A stretch of 53,815 bases of DNA. It comes from an uncultured Peptoniphilus sp. (GTDB lineage Bacteria; Bacillota; Clostridia; Tissierellales; Peptoniphilaceae). Made by a program: the position numbers and the translations under genes. Of the stretch, positions 43,944 to 53,132 are shown piece after piece (positions within the stretch are counted from its first letter, which is position 1; each line of letters begins with the position of its first letter). The notes below the pieces were generated by a model, which was not told the DNA's origin, searched no databases, and was given only the letters and a program-made list of their open reading frames with translations. The DNA lies in the NCBI RefSeq assembly GCF_943913915.1, contig NZ_CALUAA010000010.1:1-53815 (forward strand), read 5' to 3'.

Positions 43944-45269
43944 TTAAAGATTTAATAAATGGCTCGCCACTTCGAAATAAACGAGAAGGGCGAAGGTGTC
44001 CACCAAGGTAGTAATAATGGGGCCCGCCATAACTGTCGGGTCGACATTGATCTTATCCGCAATTAAGGGGAGCATGCCCCCTACGACTTTAGAAAGTGTC
44101 ACCGTGATAAGTAAGGTAAGGGACACAGTGAGTTTGATCGGCAGCGTCTCCGGCCCTAAAATCGTCATGCGTATAAAGTTCACGACGACGAGGACGAGAC
44201 CTGTCATAAGCCCGACTCGCGCCTCTTTCCAAATTACGCGGAGAGTATCGGTAAAGCCGATATCCCCGGTGTAGAGGAAGCGAATGACCGTCGTAGACGC
44301 TTGGCTCCCCGCATTTCCGCCGGAGTCCATGAGCATGGGAATGTAGGCGGTAAGGGCGACGCTCGCCGCCAACAGGGATTCGTAGCGCTGAATAATAAAG
44401 CCTGTCATGGTGGCCGTAATCAAACAGATAATAAGCCAGGTGGTACGGTCTTTTGCAATGGCGAAGGTGGAGCGATCCAAATAGGATTCGTCGGATGATT
44501 CCTGAATACCGTGAATATTGGAAAGGTCCTCTTCGTATTCTTCCCGCATAACGTCGACGGCATCTTCCATCGGTACGATACCGATAAGGCGCCCTTCGGA
44601 GTCCGTAACGGGAATTTCCGAAAGATCGTATCGGTAGGCGATTTTTGCGACGATCTCCTGGTCGTCCGTCGCCTCGATGGATCCCGGAAGAGACTCGAAC
44701 ATATCTTCCAGCGGTTTATCCGGGAATCTTAAAATATCCGCCAGATAAACATAACCTAAGAGGACTAACGATTTATCCGTTACCCAGATTTGCTCCAACT
44801 TATCGGCATCGAGATCTGAGGAGATGACACGCTTCAATACATCTTCACAGGTGGTCGTGGCTTTCGCAGATAAAAATTCCACGGTCATAATGGAGCCGAC
44901 AGATTCTTTCGGATAACCTAAGAGACGGTTGATGATCCTCCTACGATCACCGACGACAAATTCATCCATTACGCGGCGCACCATATTGGCGGGGAGTTCC
45001 TGAAGCGTATCTACCAGCTCGTCTTCGTCAAGTTCGGTAATGAGCTCTTCTACATCTTCATCCGAAAACCGTTCGATGATTTCGCGCTTTTTCTCCCGGT
45101 CCATTTCAGCGAAGGTATCCGCCGCCAGATCTTTATCCAAGAGCTTAAAGCGCAACATGATTTCCTTGACGCTCATCTCATCAAATGATTCCGCAAGGTC
45201 CACCGGGTCCATACGGTTGATCTCCGATTGGAGAGAATAAATTTCGTCAATGTCGTAATTACGTTTCAC
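43944..45269 (-). CDS. mgtE: MgtE-family magnesium transporter
   Basis: 441 residues: an N-terminal helical superhelix domain (about 10-125, with repeated acidic helices), two CBS domains (about 130-250), a connecting helix and a five-helix membrane domain (about 270-441) with the conserved ALTAYIPMLMDSGGNAG-type selectivity region. It is a Mg2+ channel gated by cytosolic Mg2+ through the N and CBS domains. The start is GTG with GGGGGG five bases upstream; an overlapping ATG is out of frame and followed at once by TGA. Confidence 0.95.
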   Translation of the reverse strand: MKRNYDIDEIYSLQSEINRMDPVDLAESFDEMSVKEIMLRFKLLDKDLAADTFAEMDREKKREIIERFSDEDVEELITELDEDELVDTLQELPANMVRRVMDEFVVGDRRRIINRLLGYPKESVGSIMTVEFLSAKATTTCEDVLKRVISSDLDADKLEQIWVTDKSLVLLGYVYLADILRFPDKPLEDMFESLPGSIEATDDQEIVAKIAYRYDLSEIPVTDSEGRLIGIVPMEDAVDVMREEYEEDLSNIHGIQESSDESYLDRSTFAIAKDRTTWLIICLITATMTGFIIQRYESLLAASVALTAYIPMLMDSGGNAGSQASTTVIRFLYTGDIGFTDTLRVIWKEARVGLMTGLVLVVVNFIRMTILGPETLPIKLTVSLTLLITVTLSKVVGGMLPLIADKINVDPTVMAGPIITTLVDTFALLVYFEVASHLLNL

Positions 45270-45303
45270 ATCATCCCCCCTTTTTTAATCAAGAAAAAAG
45301 GAC

Positions 45304-45323
45304 CGAGGGCCCCCAATCGTTTT
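45304..45323 (-). promoter_or_regulatory. possible attenuator hairpin in the mgtE leader
   Basis: On the minus strand GATTGGG and CTCGGTC can pair using G-T pairs, followed by CTTTTTTCTT, about 30 bases before the mgtE start. A TATAAT element lies upstream at about 45350. No M-box riboswitch is recognised. The fold is weak and needs computation. Confidence 0.3.
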
Positions 45324-45407
45324 ACGTTCGTTCTGCAAGAATAGCCAAATTATATCATAGGCGAAGGAAAGAAGATAGTTTTCCCCTATTTTGTCGCGAT
45401 CCACACA

Positions 45408-45440
45408 CAAAAACAGACCGATTGGATCGATCTGTTTTTG
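45408..45440. terminator. terminator after the SLH subtilase gene
   Basis: Fifteen-pair stem with one wobble, CAAAAACAGACCGAT against ATCGATCTGTTTTTG, with a three-base loop and T-rich flanks on both strands, 12 bases past the protease stop. Confidence 0.9.
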
Positions 45441-45451
45441 TTTTGCCTTGT

Positions 45452-48400
45452 TTAGTTATCGCCTAATTGGTAGATGATTTGTGCCAGTTGAGCACGTGTA
45501 AACTGTCCTTTCGGCAAGAAGGTGTTGTCTCCGTTTCCGTATAGGATTTCGTAGCGGCTCATGTGCATGACCGCTTCTTGTGCCCACTTGGGAATGGTGT
45601 TGAAGTCGGTGTATTGAGGTGTCTTTTCCCCTTCTTTCAATTGAATGTTTAAAACACTGGTGTACCTATAGAGGATGGTGGCCATTTCCGCGCGATCTAA
45701 TGTTTTATCCGGCGCGAAATTATTATCGCCCACTCCGTAGACGATTTTGTTTTCTGCCGCCCACGCTATATAGGGGTTGGCATAGTCTCCGGCATTAACA
45801 TCTTTGTATGCCGATGTTTGATATTTGCTCACATCCACTTGGGCGTAACGTCCCAGTACGGTGACGTATTGTGCCCGGGTAATGGGAAGATCGGGCATAA
45901 AGACTAAATCCCCCGCAATGTCGTTGAAGTAGCCTTTGTTCAATGCGTTTCGAATAGCGGTTTCGCCCCAGTGTCCGGCAAAATCGCTTTTTGCTTGGGG
46001 AGCTTTTTGAGGCTTCGCCTGGCTTTCGGCAGGTGTACTTCCTTTCGGCGTAAGATTGAGCCAGTTCTCTTTCGAGGTGCCGCTGTCGGGTTTTGTTTCG
46101 GGCCTCGGTTGTGACGGATGGTTCGGCTTTACTTCTGCCTTATTTTTCCATTTCGCCGTAATGGTCATACTTTCTTGCACTGTTATTTCTGTGCCGGGTT
46201 GCATGGTGTGTCCCGCTACGATCCAGCCTTCAAATTCTTTTCCCGCCGGGGGTTCCGGTCCGTTTTGCGGCAAGGTGATCTTGCCGCCTCTTTTTACTTC
46301 GAGGGCTTGTACCGTACCTGTTCCGCCTGCTTTCTCGAAGTCGATCGTCACTTTTTCCACAGCTTTCGCATTTTTAAAAATGGAGGTGAGGATCAGATCG
46401 GTTTTGACATCGATCACTTCGCCCGGTTGGCGTAAATCTTTCAGTTCTTTATCTTCTTCCAGGCGTGCGCTGCGATACTTCATATCGCCGCGAGTGTTAA
46501 AGGCGTTGGCTTCTTCTACGCGCCAGCCTGCAAATATTTTTCCCGCCGGTGCTTTGATGGCGCACTCAGGCAGTGCCATATCTTCGCCTTTGGCGACGCT
46601 TATAGGCGCCATAGTTCCTTCGCCTTCGCCGGATTTGATTGTGATCGTTGCTTTACCGTTCGGCACTTCCTTAAGGTTCTCGCCATTAGGATCGAAGGAG
46701 GCGATCTTTACAGTCGTGTTCCGCGCGTAGTCTTTTGCGACGACTTTGATTTCGTAGGGTGCGTCTCCGTAGGTTTCCAGCTTCGTATCGGCAGAATAGG
46801 GCTTTCCATTAATGAAGATTTCTTTTTCCTGAATTCGGCCTTCTTTTCCTCCTGTGCGCTTATCCGTAACGCTCACGTAAAGATTTTTGCCGTTACCATA
46901 GGGGATGGCCTGTGCATTGTCTTCGGCATCATTTGTAATGGTAACCGTCGGCTTCACATCGTCCAGATAGAGATGGTATTGACTGGCGAGGGCTCTTTGG
47001 ATGATCTTGCCTTCGCTGTCCTTTATGTCGCCGGGCATGCCGTTACCGGAGTAATCTTTCGCCGCCCAATCCAAACGGTCGCCGTCTTCAAAGGGAATTT
47101 TCACTTCGAAGGGTCGGCTGTTGTCGCTCTTCAGATCGCCGTAGATCAGGTACTCGTCGACGATACTTTCATTGATGCGCAGGTGCCAGTTAAAGCCGCC
47201 TTTGTCGCCGACCACGCCTTTCATTACCATAGGGCTTGTGCGAAGGTAGAGGTTGTTGTCGGCGGTGGGGTTAAAGTAGTTTTTATCCATGTTTAATTGC
47301 ACGGCATCTTTATCGAAGTAGACACATTTTCCTTTTTCCGAAATCAGATTGTCTTCTTTCAGCACGACTTTTCCGTCGACTTTTACAACATTGCCTTTTG
47401 AATCTAAGTCGATTTTGTAGATCTTGTAGTTCAGATGGTTGAAACCTTGCAATATATTGACGCGGAGATTTTCCTGTTTGCTGAATTCTTGTCCCGGAGC
47501 GCAATTGCTTGCGTCGCAGTAATAGATTTCAGATCCCAGGGGCTTTAAGCCGTTTTTGCCCGGGTTAATGGAGGTGATTTGAACGGCGTAACCCTTATAG
47601 ATTTTAAGGTCTTCCCGCATTCTGAAGATGGGGTTTCCGTTCACGTCCTTATCGGCAACGACTTTACCTTTTAAGTCGCCGTTGTCCAATTCTTCCACGT
47701 CGCCGATTTTAGATTCGACGGGGTGAAGGATTTTTTTATCTTCTTCTTTTTTCTTTTCTTTGGGCATTCTGAAGAAGATGTCTTTGCTCTTGCCCTGTTT
47801 ATCTACGACGAATAATTTAATATCCCGCTCGAAATTGGTTCCTTTGTCGTTATTAACATCGTCTTTGTTTCCGTAGAAGTCAAAGGAAAGGGTGTTGGTT
47901 TTGTCGTTGTAATCGAAGGTCATTACTTCAGCGCGTTTATTGGTTTTTATCATGGTCGCCGATTGATAATACATCTTGGCGTTTTTCGATACATTTTTCA
48001 GCGTACCGGAGACGCGGAAACCGCCGTCTTGATCGGGGGTAATTTTTCCAACGTATCCTTTTTTCTCCAAACCCTCCATGGTTTCCTTGGCGTATTCCAT
48101 AGGATCTCCATTTTCGTAGAAGAGGGGATTGCCGTCGGCATCCAGCTTATTGTTGTAATCACCGTAATCAGTATAAGGTTTTTCTTCGCCGGTAATAAAG
48201 TCGTATTTATTATAAGTTTTAGGTTTCGGCATGCTTCTCAAATCGAAGTCTTCTAATTTTCCTGTCGTGGAATGCGTTTTGTCCAAGACAATTTCAGGTC
48301 TGCCTTCGACCTTTTTGTCGTTTTCTTCTTTTTCTTCCGCCGGTTTATTCTCGAGGGGTGCATTTGTCTTCAGCTTGTTGCTCTCGATGGCATATTTATC

Positions 48401-51400
48401 ATTTGCCTTGTATGCCTCTTCATCCTTATTTGCCTTTTCGTTAATTTGATAGTTCAGCTTACCCTCTGTAAGTTTTTTATCGAATTTTACGCGGAAAGTG
48501 TCGGAGAAGTTGGCGGCGCCGTCAAGTGCGGCAAGTTCCAAGGTCTTGCCCTGAAGATTGCTGTTGGCACCTCGAATGATGTAGCGTGTTTCGCCTTTTA
48601 TCGGATCATAGCCTTTGTTGATCACTTTCAGATTGGGCTCTTTGATCAGGTTTCCTTCTTCGTCGACGAAGGAGGCTCCTAAGAACCAAAGTTTGTTGGC
48701 TACTTCTTTAAAGGCCGCCGGATTTTTGATCTGATCGTAATTAAACCAGGTCTTGGATTTGTCCGGGTGTTGGTGATAGCTGTCTTTCGCCACAACCTTA
48801 ATTTCGTCGGGGTCGGAACAATCGACGGAGAGGATTTTCGGCGCCGTATTATCGACCTTTACGGGAATATAGGATACTTGATAAGGGTAGTCCGGTGTGA
48901 GGCGGTATTGGAATTTGTAGAAGTATTGACCTTCTGCAAGGGGGGTTAGACCGGGTTCAATATATTCTCCATTTAACTGCATCGTTTTCGGCGAATACAC
49001 CTTACCGTCCCATTGCATTTCGGGGAATACTTTCATTTTAGACTTTTTCATGCCCTTAGCCGTATTGCTCTTACTGTTCAGTATCCCTTTTATAAACTGT
49101 TGTACGGAAAGCACTTTTAAGTCCCGTTGACCTGCTTCTTCCCGTTGATTGACGATGGCTACTTTTGCATCGTAGGCTGAGCGTAAAATAAGAGGGGTGG
49201 GGGTCACCATTTTGTCGGTGGTGTAGTTTTCGAGTATTTTACTGTCGCCTGTGGTTTGTTGTGAAAAGTCCATGCTGTTGTTCAGGGAGAAGAAGTCGGG
49301 ATCTTGTTCAAAGTTCGGGTTTCCGTCTTCCGTGTTTTGGATCACGCCCGCCGGGTTGAAGAGGTCGATCCCGTGTTCGCCGCCTCGTCCTCTGTTCATG
49401 GTGCCGGGGCGTTTCAGATTGCCTTCGTCGTCATAGCCGACGATGCCTTTCGATTTGGAGCCGTCTTCCCATGCCCATTTGTCGATAATGGTTTCTTTGT
49501 TCCAGTCGCCTGCAAAGCCCATAACCGGCATGGATAGGGAGGGTTGCACGTTTTCGCTTTTACCTTCGACCGCCTCTTTCGATTCAAAGCTTATAAAGCT
49601 TTCCACAAATTGGTCCTTTGCCTTGCCCGTGTCCATTTTCGCCGCAAAATTGTAGCTGCTGTGGGCGGGAACGGTAATGGTTTCGGCTGCAAGATTCAGT
49701 CGAGCGCCTTCTACTTTTTTCGGGTGGATTTCCGCTACGATTTTTTGTCCGTCTTGGCTCTTTTCGTCTTTGTATTCTTCGTCCAGTTTCTTCACCGGCG
49801 TTTCGCCGTCGGTAGTCACCGGGCTTGCGGATACATTGAAGGTCAGATCGCGATCGGAAATATTGCGAAGAGTGATGGTGAAGTTTTTCGATCCCCCTTT
49901 AATTTCTCTAAGAGATGCGGAACCGTAATCGTTCTCTGCGCCATCGCCACCTTTAGCTTTTACCGACACGATGACATTGTTTTTCAATGCTTTTTCTACG
50001 TCGATAATGCCCGCCCCTTGTTGACGAGGAGATGCAAATAATGTTTGATTCTTTTCATCTTTTGTCGTCGGGTCTTTCATGGGGCGCGCCGTATTTTGGA
50101 GCATGATCTTCGTCAAGGATACGAGGTCGATGCCCGATCCTTTGATGAGGGGATCTTTTGCAATTTGTTTCAGGCGCGGACGAATCAATACGGTAGAGGC
50201 CGACACCACGGGGGTCGCCATGGAGGTGCCACTCATGTATTGATAGGTGCTCTTACCGTTGATTACATTCAAGGTGGAGTAAATGTTTTTACCGGGAGCG
50301 GAAACGTCCGGTTTTAGGAGAAGATCGGTGCGGGGTCCCCATGATGTGGAGCCTGCAGGCACTTCGTCATCGCCCCATTTGATTTTGTCCTTTAAAAACT
50401 CGACCGATAGGCGCTTTTCTTGACCGACGGCAGGTTTATGAGCATCAAATGCTTTCATGTCCATGCGGTAATCGCCTTTGGCGCTTTGTTTTTCATCGCC
50501 GCCACCTTGTTTTCCGGTGATCATATCCCAAAGATTGCGACCGTCGTAACCGGAAACGGAGAATACTTGCACTTGTGTACGTTCATCTTGCTCATAACCC
50601 ATAGCGGGTACATTTTCCCAGTCGTCGCGATTGTAATACGATACGGTGTTGACGACGATGACGCCGATAGCGCCTTTATTCTTCACTTTTTGGAAAGCGT
50701 ATTTCATATCGGTAGAGAAAATACGATCCATGACGACGATTTTACCTTTAAGATCTTTTCCGGCAATGTCCTCGTCTTGGCATTTGCCTAAGTAAATGAA
50801 GTCGTAATCTTTTTGAGTGAAGTGGCCTTTATCGAAGAAGGCACCGATTTGAGCGTAGCGCATATCTTTTCCGCCGATTTTTACGCCGTTAAATTCTACG
50901 ACGGTGTTTCTCGACGAGGCGACAGCAATGGCGTCTTCATGCGCTGCCGTACGGGTAACATTACCTGTATCGGTCATTTTAAGGGCATTGTTGCTGTAAC
51001 GATCCCAAGAGGAATCGGACGCGGATGTGGCGTAGTTGCCTGTGGCGACGCAAACGGGTATGCCCGCTTTTCGAAGGCCGCGAATGGCTTCCCAGTATTT
51101 TTCGCCTACGAGGCCCGTTCCCGTAAAGCCCGATGAAATGGAAATAACATCGGCACCGTGGGTAATGCAGTCTTCAAAGGCGTGGAACATGGTTTCGTCG
51201 CCCGCAAAGCCGTCGCTGGCGTCGGAGTACATTTTGTACGCCATTAGCTGCGCATTGGGCGCAATGCCTCGAATCCCGTTTTTCTCCTGAAGGTCTTTTG
51301 CCGTTGCATTAGCCGCTAAAATACCGGAGATGTGCATGCCGTGAGGATCGTAATAATCGCTTCCGTCGTCGTACATTTCCTTGGTAATAGTGCCGCCGCT

Positions 51401-52060
51401 TAAGTAATTGAAGCTGCGAGGCACTTTCGGCGATAAGTAATAGGCTTTATCTTCAGGCTTTAAATTATTTCCTTGAATTTTCGCAGCTGCTAATGCGTCG
51501 TCATCTAAACGCATATCTTTATGTTTATAATCCATCCCCGTGTCGATATTGGCGATGAGCATCCCCCGTCCGTCGTAATGTTTTCCGATTTCGGGGTTTT
51601 TAGCATTGATAGCTTTTAAGTAATCGGTAGCTTCGTTTGCTTTTACAATTTTTCTCGCATTTTCCATTAAAGGCTCGAGGGTTCCACAACGCTCCACGCT
51701 TTTTACGCCGTCCATGTTCCGAATGATTTCCGCCTGTTCGGGATAGGTCTCCACGGAAACCGCCTTGAAAAGAATGTGATAGTCGTAGAGGATTTTTACA
51801 TCCTTCATCTTCTTTAAATTTTCTTTCACCGACGCGCGGGTGGATTCATTCGAAAATTCAACTATGTAGGAATATTTTTCTTTTTGCACCGCTACATTTT
51901 TCTGCGACGCTTCAAATTCCTTGACGATGGCACTCTCCCGCGGGACTTTATTATGTATTTCCCCCGCTTTTTCGCCGCCGGCCGCCGCTGCAATGGCACC
52001 TTCCGCTGACGAAAAAACCATGGTCGCCGCTAAGAGTAAGCTAAGTATCTTTCTCTGCAT
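45452..52060 (-). CDS. giant S-layer-anchored subtilisin-like serine protease under a Fur box
   Basis: 2,202 residues. Signal peptide (about 1-25), I9-type propeptide (about 60-130), S8 catalytic domain with Asp173 (NIDTGMD), His240 (DPHGMHISG), Asn342 and Ser613 (SGTSMATP), with a PA-type insert (about 430-520). Fn3-like C5a-peptidase-type domains and a long unassigned middle region follow. Two InlB B-repeat-like modules (about 1800-1892 and 1902-1972, each with a GWxV core) precede a Pro-rich stalk and three canonical SLH motifs (about 2025-2202). No NEAT domain is seen. ATG at 52060 is preferred because AAGGAGG is placed properly; the frame from 52087 includes that ribosome binding site. 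Fur control suggests a role in iron scavenging from host protein. Confidence 0.92.
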   Translation of the reverse strand: MQRKILSLLLAATMVFSSAEGAIAAAAGGEKAGEIHNKVPRESAIVKEFEASQKNVAVQKEKYSYIVEFSNESTRASVKENLKKMKDVKILYDYHILFKAVSVETYPEQAEIIRNMDGVKSVERCGTLEPLMENARKIVKANEATDYLKAINAKNPEIGKHYDGRGMLIANIDTGMDYKHKDMRLDDDALAAAKIQGNNLKPEDKAYYLSPKVPRSFNYLSGGTITKEMYDDGSDYYDPHGMHISGILAANATAKDLQEKNGIRGIAPNAQLMAYKMYSDASDGFAGDETMFHAFEDCITHGADVISISSGFTGTGLVGEKYWEAIRGLRKAGIPVCVATGNYATSASDSSWDRYSNNALKMTDTGNVTRTAAHEDAIAVASSRNTVVEFNGVKIGGKDMRYAQIGAFFDKGHFTQKDYDFIYLGKCQDEDIAGKDLKGKIVVMDRIFSTDMKYAFQKVKNKGAIGVIVVNTVSYYNRDDWENVPAMGYEQDERTQVQVFSVSGYDGRNLWDMITGKQGGGDEKQSAKGDYRMDMKAFDAHKPAVGQEKRLSVEFLKDKIKWGDDEVPAGSTSWGPRTDLLLKPDVSAPGKNIYSTLNVINGKSTYQYMSGTSMATPVVSASTVLIRPRLKQIAKDPLIKGSGIDLVSLTKIMLQNTARPMKDPTTKDEKNQTLFASPRQQGAGIIDVEKALKNNVIVSVKAKGGDGAENDYGSASLREIKGGSKNFTITLRNISDRDLTFNVSASPVTTDGETPVKKLDEEYKDEKSQDGQKIVAEIHPKKVEGARLNLAAETITVPAHSSYNFAAKMDTGKAKDQFVESFISFESKEAVEGKSENVQPSLSMPVMGFAGDWNKETIIDKWAWEDGSKSKGIVGYDDEGNLKRPGTMNRGRGGEHGIDLFNPAGVIQNTEDGNPNFEQDPDFFSLNNSMDFSQQTTGDSKILENYTTDKMVTPTPLILRSAYDAKVAIVNQREEAGQRDLKVLSVQQFIKGILNSKSNTAKGMKKSKMKVFPEMQWDGKVYSPKTMQLNGEYIEPGLTPLAEGQYFYKFQYRLTPDYPYQVSYIPVKVDNTAPKILSVDCSDPDEIKVVAKDSYHQHPDKSKTWFNYDQIKNPAAFKEVANKLWFLGASFVDEEGNLIKEPNLKVINKGYDPIKGETRYIIRGANSNLQGKTLELAALDGAANFSDTFRVKFDKKLTEGKLNYQINEKANKDEEAYKANDKYAIESNKLKTNAPLENKPAEEKEENDKKVEGRPEIVLDKTHSTTGKLEDFDLRSMPKPKTYNKYDFITGEEKPYTDYGDYNNKLDADGNPLFYENGDPMEYAKETMEGLEKKGYVGKITPDQDGGFRVSGTLKNVSKNAKMYYQSATMIKTNKRAEVMTFDYNDKTNTLSFDFYGNKDDVNNDKGTNFERDIKLFVVDKQGKSKDIFFRMPKEKKKEEDKKILHPVESKIGDVEELDNGDLKGKVVADKDVNGNPIFRMREDLKIYKGYAVQITSINPGKNGLKPLGSEIYYCDASNCAPGQEFSKQENLRVNILQGFNHLNYKIYKIDLDSKGNVVKVDGKVVLKEDNLISEKGKCVYFDKDAVQLNMDKNYFNPTADNNLYLRTSPMVMKGVVGDKGGFNWHLRINESIVDEYLIYGDLKSDNSRPFEVKIPFEDGDRLDWAAKDYSGNGMPGDIKDSEGKIIQRALASQYHLYLDDVKPTVTITNDAEDNAQAIPYGNGKNLYVSVTDKRTGGKEGRIQEKEIFINGKPYSADTKLETYGDAPYEIKVVAKDYARNTTVKIASFDPNGENLKEVPNGKATITIKSGEGEGTMAPISVAKGEDMALPECAIKAPAGKIFAGWRVEEANAFNTRGDMKYRSARLEEDKELKDLRQPGEVIDVKTDLILTSIFKNAKAVEKVTIDFEKAGGTGTVQALEVKRGGKITLPQNGPEPPAGKEFEGWIVAGHTMQPGTEITVQESMTITAKWKNKAEVKPNHPSQPRPETKPDSGTSKENWLNLTPKGSTPAESQAKPQKAPQAKSDFAGHWGETAIRNALNKGYFNDIAGDLVFMPDLPITRAQYVTVLGRYAQVDVSKYQTSAYKDVNAGDYANPYIAWAAENKIVYGVGDNNFAPDKTLDRAEMATILYRYTSVLNIQLKEGEKTPQYTDFNTIPKWAQEAVMHMSRYEILYGNGDNTFLPKGQFTRAQLAQIIYQLGDN

Positions 52061-52097
52061 CCAAAACCTCCTTATTAATTGATTCATTATGAATACA

Positions 52098-52116
52098 AAT
52101 GATAATCATTATCGTA
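52098..52116. promoter_or_regulatory. Fur box of the SLH subtilase
   Basis: TGATAAT-C-ATTATCG at 52100-52114 matches the 7-1-7 Fur consensus at all but the last position. It sits immediately downstream of the -10 element, over the expected transcription start, which is the standard place for iron-dependent repression. Confidence 0.8.
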
Positions 52117-52124
52117 CGATCAAC

Positions 52125-52153
52125 ATTATAATTTCTTCTTTTATCAGCGTCAA
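52125..52153 (-). promoter_or_regulatory. promoter of the SLH subtilase
   Basis: Minus-strand TTGACG (52148-52153) and perfect TATAAT (52125-52130) separated by exactly 17 bases. The Fur box follows within ten bases. Confidence 0.85.
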
Positions 52154-52237
52154 GAACTTTTTCATTTTATTGAAATTTATTCCTCCATGACCGGCACAGG
52201 GTGAGGCTTTTTATTTAGAATGTCTTTACAAAAAAGA

Positions 52238-52267
52238 AAAAGCAGCCTCTACAAAAGGGCTGCTTTT
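52238..52267. terminator. second terminator downstream of tRNA-Pro
   Basis: Perfect ten-pair stem AAAAGCAGCC / GGCTGCTTTT; the minus strand continues TTCTTTTTT. With the hairpin at 52286-52303 it makes a tandem stop between the tRNA and the protease promoter. Confidence 0.8.
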
Positions 52268-52285
52268 AAAAATGCACAAAAAAAC

Positions 52286-52303
52286 GACCGGTTCTCACCG
52301 GCC
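52286..52303 (-). terminator. terminator of tRNA-Pro
   Basis: Six-pair stem GGCCGG / CCGGTC with one wobble and a six-base loop, followed by GTTTTTTTG on the minus strand, 12 bases past the tRNA 3' end. Confidence 0.8.
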
Positions 52304-52314
52304 GCTTTTAAAAT

Positions 52315-52391
52315 TGGTCGAGATGACAGGATTTGAACCTGCGACCCCATGTCCCCCAGACATGTACGCTACCAAACTGCGCCACATCTCG
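52315..52391 (-). tRNA. tRNA-Pro, anticodon GGG
   Basis: 77 bases including an encoded CCA. The acceptor stem CGAGATG / CATCTCG, D-arm with GTTTGGTAGC, anticodon stem CATGT / ACATG with loop CTGGGGG (anticodon GGG), and T-arm CAGG-TTCAAAT-CCTG all fold. It reads CCC and CCU proline codons. Confidence 0.95.
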
Positions 52392-52405
52392 ACGTCAACA
52401 AATAG

Positions 52406-52434
52406 ATTATAACAAGTGTGTAATTTTTTTGCAA
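52406..52434 (-). promoter_or_regulatory. promoter of tRNA-Pro
   Basis: Minus-strand TTGCAA (52429-52434) and TATAAT (52406-52411) with a 17-base spacer, about 15 bases from the tRNA 5' end. Confidence 0.8.
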
Positions 52435-52532
52435 CAACTTTATTAAAATTATTTCTCTCGGGTAAGAATAATTTATACGAGCTATAAAATAAGGTACAAT
52501 GATTTAGTATTGCAAAAATAAAAGGAGGCTGT

Positions 52533-53018
52533 ATGACACAACGTGTTGACGGGGAAGCAGTTTTACTTCTGCTCGCCCAAAATGAGCAAGAGGTTGCCAA
52601 AGTATATCGCCACATTGCAGAAGATGCCAAAATGGGTGATATCTACTTTGAAAATATGGCGAAAGATGAGGACAACCATCATAAAGCCTATATGAAGCTC
52701 GCCGAACAGGCGAAAGCCGACGGCGGATGGGTCGTAGATCCCGACGAATATGATTTCTTCCGTTTGCGTTTAGAACGCAGTTTGCTCAACAAACCGGAAG
52801 AACTTCTGGATAAGGCGAAAAAAATTCGCGACAAGATGGAGATGTTTGAACTTGCCGAACGCATCGAGCGTGAAACCGTGGAAATCGTGCGGGAACTCCA
52901 AGATATTATTCCCCGATTCGCCCCGGACGAATTAAAGATTATCGAAAAAGAAGAAAAGGCCCATCTGAAAAAAGTAACCGAACGAATTCGTGATAATTTC
53001 CTCGCACCGAGAGGTCTC
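52533..53018 (+). CDS. ferritin-like di-iron protein (rubrerythrin-type domain)
   Basis: 162 residues (stop codon follows), a four-helix bundle with two ExxH motifs (Glu46-His49 and Glu141-His144) and upstream glutamates (Glu18 or Glu20; Glu112 or Glu114), the ligand pattern of rubrerythrin/ferritin-like proteins. No rubredoxin domain is attached. Likely peroxide or iron handling in the cytoplasm. AAGGAGG precedes ATG; TACAAT at 52495-52500 may be the -10 element with a weak -35. It is monocistronic. Confidence 0.85.
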
Positions 53019-53097
53019 TAAAAAATCAGCGCCCCGAAGGCTTATTAAATTAGGGATTTTAAAAAATTTTAATCAGGGAATCTTTCGGTGGCAAAAG

Positions 53098-53130
53098 AAA
53101 AGGCTATGAGTTTATTGCTCACAGCCTTTT
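53098..53130. terminator. bidirectional terminator between convergent genes
   Basis: Stem AAAAGGCTATGAG against CTCACAGCCTTTT with one mismatch and a seven-base loop, with T-runs on both strands. It separates the plus-strand ferritin-like gene and the minus-strand permease gene. Confidence 0.85.
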
Positions 53131-53132
53131 TC

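Noticed and set aside
45270..45360. M-box or other known riboswitch upstream of mgtE
   Set aside because: Leader is short and lacks the conserved M-box core; only a weak GU hairpin is seen.
45452..52060. NEAT domain in the Fur-controlled subtilase
   Set aside because: No SMAxxAL-like or Met-pair motif is present; the C-terminal beta modules fit InlB B-repeat-like GWxV repeats instead.
52295..52630. 111-residue minus-strand ORF across tRNA-Pro
   Set aside because: It runs through the tRNA gene, its promoter and the start of the ferritin-like gene; no ribosome binding site or homology.
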